Source of the DNA: Candidatus Bipolaricaulota bacterium
GTDB lineage: Bacteria; Bipolaricaulota; Bipolaricaulia; UBA7950; UBA9294
Length of the DNA stretch: 9,834 nt
Assembly (NCBI GenBank): GCA_030612485.1
Contig: JAUWNS010000082.1
Span: forward strand, 1 to 9,834
Reading direction: 5' to 3'
Under the pieces are notes generated by a model. The model was not told the origin of the DNA. It made no database searches and saw only the letters and a program-made list of their open reading frames with translations. This document shows positions 4,412 to 9,834 of the stretch, in pieces. A program made the translations under genes and the position numbers. Position 1 is the first letter of the stretch. The number at the start of each line of letters is the position of its first letter.

Positions 4412-6406
4412 ATGAGTTTGCCAAGGGTGGGAGAGAAAGCAGGATTTCAAATCTCTGGGCAGTTAACGCCGCAGGGAGATCAACCGCAGGCGATTGCGGA
4501 ACTGACCGAGGGGATCCTCTCTGGATTCAAGTTTCAGACGTTATTCGGAGCGACGGGAACCGGGAAGACGTTCACGATCGCGCGCGTGATCCAGAACGTG
4601 CAGCGGCCGACACTCATCATCGCCCACAACAAGACCCTTGTTGCGCAGTTGTGCAGCGAGTTTCGCGAGCTCTTCCCAAATAACGCGGTCCACTACTTCG
4701 TCTCCTACTACGATTACTACCAGCCCGAGGCGTACCTTCCGCAAACCGACACCTACATCGAGAAGGATTCCTCGATCAACGACGAGATCGATCGTATGCG
4801 CCACGCCGCAACCTGTGCCCTGTTCGAACGTCGCGACGTGATCATCGTTGCCTCTGTCTCGTGTATCTACGGCCTGGGATCGCCAGAGAACTACCACGAT
4901 ATGTCGATCACCCTTTCCCGTGGAGAGGAACAGGACCGCGATGAGGTGATGCGCAATCTTGTGGCTCTTCAGTATGCGCGGAACGAGATTGGGTTCGAGA
5001 GGGGAACCTTCCGTGCCCGCGGAGATACGTTGGAGATCATCCCCGCCTACGAGGAGAAGATCGTGCGGACCGAGTTCTTCGGGGATGAGATCGACCGAAT
5101 TGTGATCCTCGATCCGGTCAGCGGGCATGTGCTGCACGAGGAGAATGAGATCACGATTTATCCGGCATCCCACTTCATCACCCCGCGGGAACGGACGCGT
5201 CGCGCCATCGTGGCGATCGAGGAGGAGTTGGAGGAGCGCCTGGACCAACTTCGGCGGGAGGAGAAGCTCCTCGAAGTACAGCGGCTCGAACAACGGACGC
5301 GCTACGACCTGGAGATGATGCAGGAGATGGGGTACTGCTCGGGGATCGAGAACTACTCGCGCCACCTGGATGGGCGTCTTCCCGGCCAGCCACCGTCGGT
5401 ACTCCTCGACTACTTCCCGGCGGACTTCCTTCTGATGATCGACGAGTCGCACCAGACTGTCTCCCAGATCCGGGGGATGTATCACGGGGACCGCTCGCGC
5501 AAGGGGACCCTCATCGATTACGGGTTCCGTCTCCCATCGGCCCTCGATAACCGACCGCTCATGTTCCCGGAGTTCGAGGCACGTGTGAACCAGGTGATCT
5601 TCACCTCGGCTACGCCCGGCCCCTACGAGGAGCGCCACTCGAAGCGCGTGGTAGAGCAGATCATCCGTCCGACCGGGCTCATCGATCCCGAGGTGCAGAT
5701 CAATCCGGTCACCGGGCAGGTCGATCACCTCCTTGAGGAGATCCGCGTGGTCGTGGAGAGGGGAGAGCGAGTCCTCGTCACGACCCTTACCAAGAGGATG
5801 TCCGAGGACCTCACCGAGTACCTGGTCGATCTAGGAGTTAAAGCGCGCTACCTCCACTCGGAGATCGATACCCTCGAACGGGTGGAGATCCTGCGTGACC
5901 TTCGCTTGGGGAAGTTCGATGTCCTGGTGGGGATCAACCTCTTGCGCGAGGGGCTCGACCTCCCAGAGGTGTCGCTCGTGGGAATCCTCGACGCGGACAA
6001 GGAAGGGTTCCTTCGCTCGGGGACCTCGCTTATCCAGACGATCGGACGGGCCGCACGGAACGTGCGCGGGAAGGTCCTCTTGTACGCCGATACGATCACC
6101 AATTCGATCCGTTACGCCGTCGATGAGACGAACCGCCGGCGTGCGATCCAGACTGCGTATAACGAGGAGCACGGGATCATCCCCAAGACGATCGAGCGTG
6201 CGGTCACCGACATCGTTCAGTCGATGCGCGCCTCCGAGGTGCGGGAGCCATCTCCAACGTTTGACAGTGGTCGCCTCTCGCGGGAAGAGCGCCTGCAGAC
6301 GATTGCCGCACTTGAAGAAACGATGCACGAGGCGGCGGATCGCCTGGAGTTCGAGCAGGCAGCGGCGCTGCGCGATGAGATACGAGAATTGAGGAAGAAA
6401 CTATGA
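4412..6406 (+). CDS. uvrB: UvrABC system protein B
   Basis: UvrB is the damage-verifying helicase-like subunit of nucleotide excision repair in the cytoplasm. It is loaded by UvrA and then recruits UvrC. From ATG 4412 it is 664 aa, the usual length. It has Walker A GATGTGKT (residues 46-53), the beta-hairpin [20 protein letters not shown] that grips the damaged strand, Walker B DESH (344-347), [10 protein letters not shown], the motif V-VI block with [12 protein letters not shown] and QTIGRAARN, and a C-terminal UVR domain (about 628-664) that binds UvrC. The open frame extends upstream to ATG 4103, but residues before 4412 match no UvrB, and family homology begins with [17 protein letters not shown]. 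It overlaps uvrA by 4 bp. Confidence 0.97.
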   Translation: MSLPRVGEKAGFQISGQLTPQGDQPQAIAELTEGILSGFKFQTLFGATGTGKTFTIARVIQNVQRPTLIIAHNKTLVAQLCSEFRELFPNNAVHYFVSYYDYYQPEAYLPQTDTYIEKDSSINDEIDRMRHAATCALFERRDVIIVASVSCIYGLGSPENYHDMSITLSRGEEQDRDEVMRNLVALQYARNEIGFERGTFRARGDTLEIIPAYEEKIVRTEFFGDEIDRIVILDPVSGHVLHEENEITIYPASHFITPRERTRRAIVAIEEELEERLDQLRREEKLLEVQRLEQRTRYDLEMMQEMGYCSGIENYSRHLDGRLPGQPPSVLLDYFPADFLLMIDESHQTVSQIRGMYHGDRSRKGTLIDYGFRLPSALDNRPLMFPEFEARVNQVIFTSATPGPYEERHSKRVVEQIIRPTGLIDPEVQINPVTGQVDHLLEEIRVVVERGERVLVTTLTKRMSEDLTEYLVDLGVKARYLHSEIDTLERVEILRDLRLGKFDVLVGINLLREGLDLPEVSLVGILDADKEGFLRSGTSLIQTIGRAARNVRGKVLLYADTITNSIRYAVDETNRRRAIQTAYNEEHGIIPKTIERAVTDIVQSMRASEVREPSPTFDSGRLSREERLQTIAALEETMHEAADRLEFEQAAALRDEIRELRKKL

Positions 6407-9216
6407 GCATGCTGCGTGTGAAGGGAGCGCGCGAGCACAACCTGAAGAATATTGACATAGAGATCCCGCGCGACCGATTGGTCATCATCACCGGGATCTC
6501 CGGATCGGGTAAGAGTTCGCTCGCGTTCGATACGATCTACGCCGAGGGACAGCGCCGCTACGTCGAGTCGCTCTCGGCGTACGCGCGTCAGTTCCTCGGG
6601 CAGATGGCGAAACCGGATGTAGACTTCATCGAGGGGCTCTCCCCCGCGATCTCGATCGATCAGAAGACGCGCAGCCATAACCCGCGTTCGACTGTAGGGA
6701 CGGTCACCGAGATCTATGACTACCTGCGGCTCCTCTATGCACGGATCGGTCACCCGCACTGCCCTGAGTGCGGCCGCCCGATCACCCAGCAGTCGGCTGA
6801 GCAGGTGATCGACGCGATCATGACCCTATCGCGGGGATCGAAGGTGCAGATCCTCTCTCCCATCGTGCGCGGCCGCAAGGGGGAGTACAAGAAGACGTTT
6901 GTGGAGATCCGGCAAGAGGGGTTCACCCGCGTGCGGGTAGATGGGGTCGTGCGTACCCTGTACGAGGAGATCGAACTCGTCAAGCAGAAGAAGCACACGA
7001 TCGAGATCGTGGTCGACCGCGTTGTGGTCGAGCCGCGCAAGCGTGCCCGCATCGCCGACTCGGTGGAGACGGCCCTCAAACACGGGGGAGGGATCGTCAA
7101 CATCCTCACCGGGGATGGGGAGGAGCACCTCTACAGCGAGCACTACGCCTGCATCCACTGCGGGGTGAGCTACGAAGAGCTCTCCCCGCGGATGTTCTCG
7201 TTCAATAACCCGTACGGGGCCTGCCCCGAGTGCAGCGGGCTCGGCTACCGAAAGAAGATCGACCCAGAGCTGATCATCGATCCGGGGCGGGGGCTCCTCA
7301 ATGGAGGACTCCTCCCGTGGGCGAACTCGAAGAGCCGCTGGTTCGAGGCCGAGATGGAGGCCCTCTGCCGTGTCTTCGAGATCGATCCGTTAGAGCCGCT
7401 CGGCGACCTTTCCGAGGAGAAGTTCGATCTGATTCTCTATGGGACGCAGGGAAAGAAGATAAAGTTTGACTACACCTCAACAAGCGGGCGGAAACGCACC
7501 TACACCCGTGCCTTCCGTGGGGTGATTCCCACCCTCGAACGTTGGTACAGGGAGACGACCTCGGATGAGTGGCGGCAGGAGATGGAGCAGTTTGTCGCCA
7601 CCCTCCCCTGTCCGGTCTGCCAGGGTGCGCGGTTGAAGCCGGAGATCCTGGCGGTGACCGTGAACGGGTTGAATATCCACCAAGTGACGTCCCTCTCGAT
7701 CCGCAGCACCCTCACCTTCTTCGACAGCCTCGCACTCTCCTCGCGCGAGGAGATGATCTCCGCTCAGATTCTCAAGGAGATCAGGGCTCGGCTCGGGTTC
7801 ATGGTCGCGGTCGGACTCGACTACCTCACCCTCGATCGACAGGCCGGGACACTCGCTGGCGGAGAGGCGCAACGGATCCGACTCGCCACCCAGATCGGGA
7901 GCCAGTTGACCGGCGTTCTCTACGTCCTCGATGAACCGTCGATCGGCCTACACCAACGGGATAATCGCCGTCTTCTGGCGACGTTGAAGGGGCTGCGCGA
8001 CCTGGGGAACACGGTGATCGTGGTCGAGCATGACGAGGAGACGATGCGTGAGTCGGATTACATCATCGACCTTGGCCCCGGAGCCGGAGCGCACGGCGGG
8101 GAGATCGTGGTGGCAGGGACACCGGAGGAGGTCGCAGCGTGTTCACGCTCGATCACCGGCCAGTACCTCTCCGGTGCGTTGTCGATCCCCATTCCGGAAA
8201 AGCGGCGGAACGGGAGAGGGAAGTCCATCAAGGTGATCGGTGCAACGGAGCATAACCTGAAGGGGATCGATGTGGAAATCCCGCTTGCTCGGTTCGTCTG
8301 CGTGACCGGGGTCTCAGGATCGGGGAAGAGTTCCCTCATCGAGGACGTTCTCTACCGCGGGATCGCACACCGACTTCACCAGGCGGCCCGTCGTCCCGGG
8401 ACGCACGAGGAGATCCTTGGCATCGATGGTATAGACAAGGTGATAGAAATCGACCAGTCTCCGATCGGTCGTACCCCGCGCTCCAACGCCGCGACCTACA
8501 CCAAGCTCTTCGATGACATCCGCGCCCTGTTCGCCCGTACCCCCGACGCCCGCCTGCGCGGTTACACAACAGGGAGGTTCAGTTTCAACGTCAAGGGCGG
8601 CCGGTGTGAGTCCTGCCAAGGGCAGGGGAAAGAGAAGATTGAGATGCACTTCCTCCCCGATGTCTATGTGCCGTGCGAGGTCTGCCGTGGGACCCGATAC
8701 AATCGCGAGACCCTGCAGATTCGCTACAAGGGAAAGTCGATCGCCGATGTGCTTTCCATGCCGGTCGACGAGGCGCTCACCTTCTTCGCCAACATCCCGC
8801 GCGTACGTAGGAAGCTCCAGACCCTCTACGATGTTGGCCTCTCCTATATCAAACTCGGTCAGCCCGCCCCTGAGCTCTCCGGAGGAGAGGCGCAGCGGAT
8901 CAAGCTCGCCAAAGAGCTCTCCCGCCGAGCGACAGGGAGAACGCTCTACATCCTCGATGAGCCAACGACCGGTTTGCACGCGGCCGATGTGGAAAAGCTC
9001 CTTCAGGTCCTGCATCGGTTGGTCGAGGCGGGTAATACGGTGATCGTGATCGAGCACAACCTGGACGTTATCAAGACCGCCGATTGGATCATCGACCTCG
9101 GTCCTGAGGGCGGCGATGGGGGTGGAAGGGTGATCGCCGTAGGAACCCCGGAGGAGGTCGCGCGTATCCCGGAATCGTATACCGGCGAGTACCTCGCGGA
9201 TATTCTGCAAGAGTGA
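6403..9216 (+). CDS. uvrA: UvrABC system protein A
   Basis: UvrA is the dimeric ABC-type ATPase that finds DNA lesions and loads UvrB. The 937-aa product has the normal length and all key elements. These are Walker A GISGSGKS (31-38), the first zinc module C250-x2-C253-x20-C274-x2-C277, the signature LAGGE (484-488) with Walker B VLDEPS (D510, E511), the second Walker A GVSGSGKS (636-643), the second zinc finger C735-x2-C738-x19-C758-x2-C761 used for DNA contact, and the second signature LSGGE (825-829) with ILDEPT (D852, E853). Nothing is missing. A purine-rich GAGGAAG (6391-6397) precedes the ATG, which overlaps the uvrB stop in ATGA, so UvrB and UvrA are coupled in one operon. Confidence 0.98.
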   Translation: MSMLRVKGAREHNLKNIDIEIPRDRLVIITGISGSGKSSLAFDTIYAEGQRRYVESLSAYARQFLGQMAKPDVDFIEGLSPAISIDQKTRSHNPRSTVGTVTEIYDYLRLLYARIGHPHCPECGRPITQQSAEQVIDAIMTLSRGSKVQILSPIVRGRKGEYKKTFVEIRQEGFTRVRVDGVVRTLYEEIELVKQKKHTIEIVVDRVVVEPRKRARIADSVETALKHGGGIVNILTGDGEEHLYSEHYACIHCGVSYEELSPRMFSFNNPYGACPECSGLGYRKKIDPELIIDPGRGLLNGGLLPWANSKSRWFEAEMEALCRVFEIDPLEPLGDLSEEKFDLILYGTQGKKIKFDYTSTSGRKRTYTRAFRGVIPTLERWYRETTSDEWRQEMEQFVATLPCPVCQGARLKPEILAVTVNGLNIHQVTSLSIRSTLTFFDSLALSSREEMISAQILKEIRARLGFMVAVGLDYLTLDRQAGTLAGGEAQRIRLATQIGSQLTGVLYVLDEPSIGLHQRDNRRLLATLKGLRDLGNTVIVVEHDEETMRESDYIIDLGPGAGAHGGEIVVAGTPEEVAACSRSITGQYLSGALSIPIPEKRRNGRGKSIKVIGATEHNLKGIDVEIPLARFVCVTGVSGSGKSSLIEDVLYRGIAHRLHQAARRPGTHEEILGIDGIDKVIEIDQSPIGRTPRSNAATYTKLFDDIRALFARTPDARLRGYTTGRFSFNVKGGRCESCQGQGKEKIEMHFLPDVYVPCEVCRGTRYNRETLQIRYKGKSIADVLSMPVDEALTFFANIPRVRRKLQTLYDVGLSYIKLGQPAPELSGGEAQRIKLAKELSRRATGRTLYILDEPTTGLHAADVEKLLQVLHRLVEAGNTVIVIEHNLDVIKTADWIIDLGPEGGDGGGRVIAVGTPEEVARIPESYTGEYLADILQE

Positions 9217-9438
9217 GGATACAGGGACGACATAGATCCCCGTGTTTAGCCCTACCCGCAAATAGGCCGACCTCTGCAGTCAGTATCGTGAAGAATGCTG
9301 AGTGATTTGAGATGCGTCTCTTGAGACGTGTCTCTTGAGACAAGCCTATAAGGCTGTTGCGTAAACCTTCTCTGCTTGCCCTCGATCTCAACCCCTAGTT
9401 TCGCATTCTACGCAAAGGGCACTCCACAGGCTGTATAG
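9217..9438. other. Spacer between uvrA and the HAD remnant
   Basis: No gene can be supported in these 222 bases: every + frame is broken by stops and there is no start codon with homology. Apart from the small inverted repeats at 9316-9355, the only hint is a frame reading LALDLNP then TAG (9375-9398). It faintly recalls the DxD motif I of HAD hydrolases, but it is in a different frame from the downstream HAD segment. Confidence 0.5.
9316..9341. repeat. Tandem hairpin repeat GTCTCTTGAGAC x2
   Basis: GTCTCTTGAGAC occurs at 9316-9327 and again at 9330-9341, 14 bp apart. Each copy is a 5-bp inverted repeat (GTCTC/GAGAC), and the arms can also pair between copies. A further small inverted repeat, AGCCT-ATA-AGGCT, lies at 9343-9355. 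No T-run follows, so this is not a standard intrinsic terminator. It lies about 100 bp after uvrA and could be a protein-binding site or a transcript-end structure. Confidence 0.4.
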
Positions 9439-9834
9439 CCGGTCGAGGGCAGCCCTGTAGCGGGGTTCAAGGATATCTGGGCCCGCCTCCTCGCTGATCA
9501 CGATAGCGTCGATTCTTCCCTCGCTCATGATCTTGCCACCGCTTACACCCAGATCAGGGGACCGTCGCTCACCCTGTTCGATGACGCACGCGATCTCCTT
9601 ATCACGCTAAAGAAGCGATATCGCTTAGGACTCCTCACCAACGGGCCGACGAATATGCAGTGGCCAAAGATCGAGGATTTAGGGATCGCACCTCTATTTG
9701 ATAAGATCCTCGTCTCCGGAGACCTGGGAATCCACAAGCCTGACGCACGGGTATTCCACCACCTTCTTGCACAGTTGAATGCCCTGCCCACGGAGGCGCT
9801 CTACGTCGGTAACTCCTACCCCATGGACGTTGTC
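9439..9834 (+). pseudogene. HAD-superfamily hydrolase, 5' truncated and running off the window
   Basis: From the codon after TAG 9436-9438 an open frame runs to the window end. It encodes the cap and part of the core of a HAD-IA phosphatase-like protein. DIWARLL and SLAHDLATAYTQIR form cap helices. LLTNG (9631-9645) is motif II with its threonine, HKPD (9733-9744) carries the motif III lysine, and YVGNSYPMDV (9802-9831) is motif IV. In most relatives motif IV reads GDSxxxDV, so an aspartate is replaced by asparagine here. The nucleophile motif DxDxT, normally about 60-80 residues before the cap, is missing, and there is no ATG, GTG or TTG in frame before 9655. It therefore looks like a 5'-deleted gene, or one split by a frameshift or insertion. 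Confidence 0.72.

Noticed and set aside
4115..4450. 111-aa minus-strand frame across the integrase remnant and uvrB start
   Set aside because: It has no recognisable motif and crosses the uvrB start region; the + strand reading has better support.
4541..5728. 395-aa open frame on the minus strand opposite uvrB
   Set aside because: It is a shadow of the GC-rich uvrB codons. It has no family motif, and uvrB is certain on the other strand.
8314..9261. 315-aa open frame on the minus strand opposite uvrA
   Set aside because: It mirrors uvrA codon bias and overlaps the second ATPase core. No ribosome binding site or motif supports it.
1..9834. CRISPR array, tRNA or rRNA genes
   Set aside because: No regularly spaced repeats, cloverleaf-like segments or rRNA-like stretches were seen on either strand.

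Overview
The window is bacterial chromosome. The housekeeping genes are GC-rich (a DinG-type helicase at the left edge, then uvrB and uvrA), while the 2.8 kb between them (about 1256-4100) is visibly lower in GC. I cannot assign a phylum from the sequence alone.

Layout. Positions 2-1255 (+) hold the C-terminal half of a DinG/XPD-family helicase, cut off by the window edge. Positions 1317-1858 (+) hold a two-gene DUF433 antitoxin / DUF5615 PIN-like toxin module. Positions 1934-2313 (-) hold a hicB-hicA toxin-antitoxin pair; hicA is a 58-codon gene with a GTG start. Positions 2468-2814 (-) hold a frameshifted remnant of a REP-associated (Y1, HUH) transposase whose HUH motif is mutated. Positions 2909-3930 (-) hold a two-gene operon of an unrecognised 151-aa protein and a 189-aa protein with a HEPN-type Rx4H motif. 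Positions 4103-4279 (+) look like the N-terminal piece of an integron-type tyrosine recombinase. Then follow uvrB (4412-6406) and uvrA (6403-9216) in one operon, a 0.2 kb spacer, and a HAD-family hydrolase remnant or partial gene that runs off the right edge.

The main interpretation is that 1853-4279 is a decayed chromosomal integron. A truncated integrase points right. A strong promoter (TTGACA-17-TAGTAT) points left. Next comes a GTTAGCC recombination box, then minus-strand genes separated by quasi-palindromic attC-like sites at about 2815-2921, 2374-2445 and 1853-1932. Two sites carry extra unpaired bases on one arm, as attC sites do. For two cassettes the 7-base box at the cassette start matches the complement of the R'' box at its end in 6 of 7 positions, which is what excision and insertion as circles predicts. 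The cargo is mostly toxin-antitoxin or HEPN modules, as is common in sedentary chromosomal integrons. Because the integrase is truncated, the array should be immobile unless an integrase acts in trans.

uvrB and uvrA encode two subunits of UvrABC nucleotide excision repair and overlap by 4 bp. The integrase remnant is in frame with uvrB and has no intervening stop, so a 767-aa fused reading frame exists, but the normal UvrB start is almost certainly at 4412.
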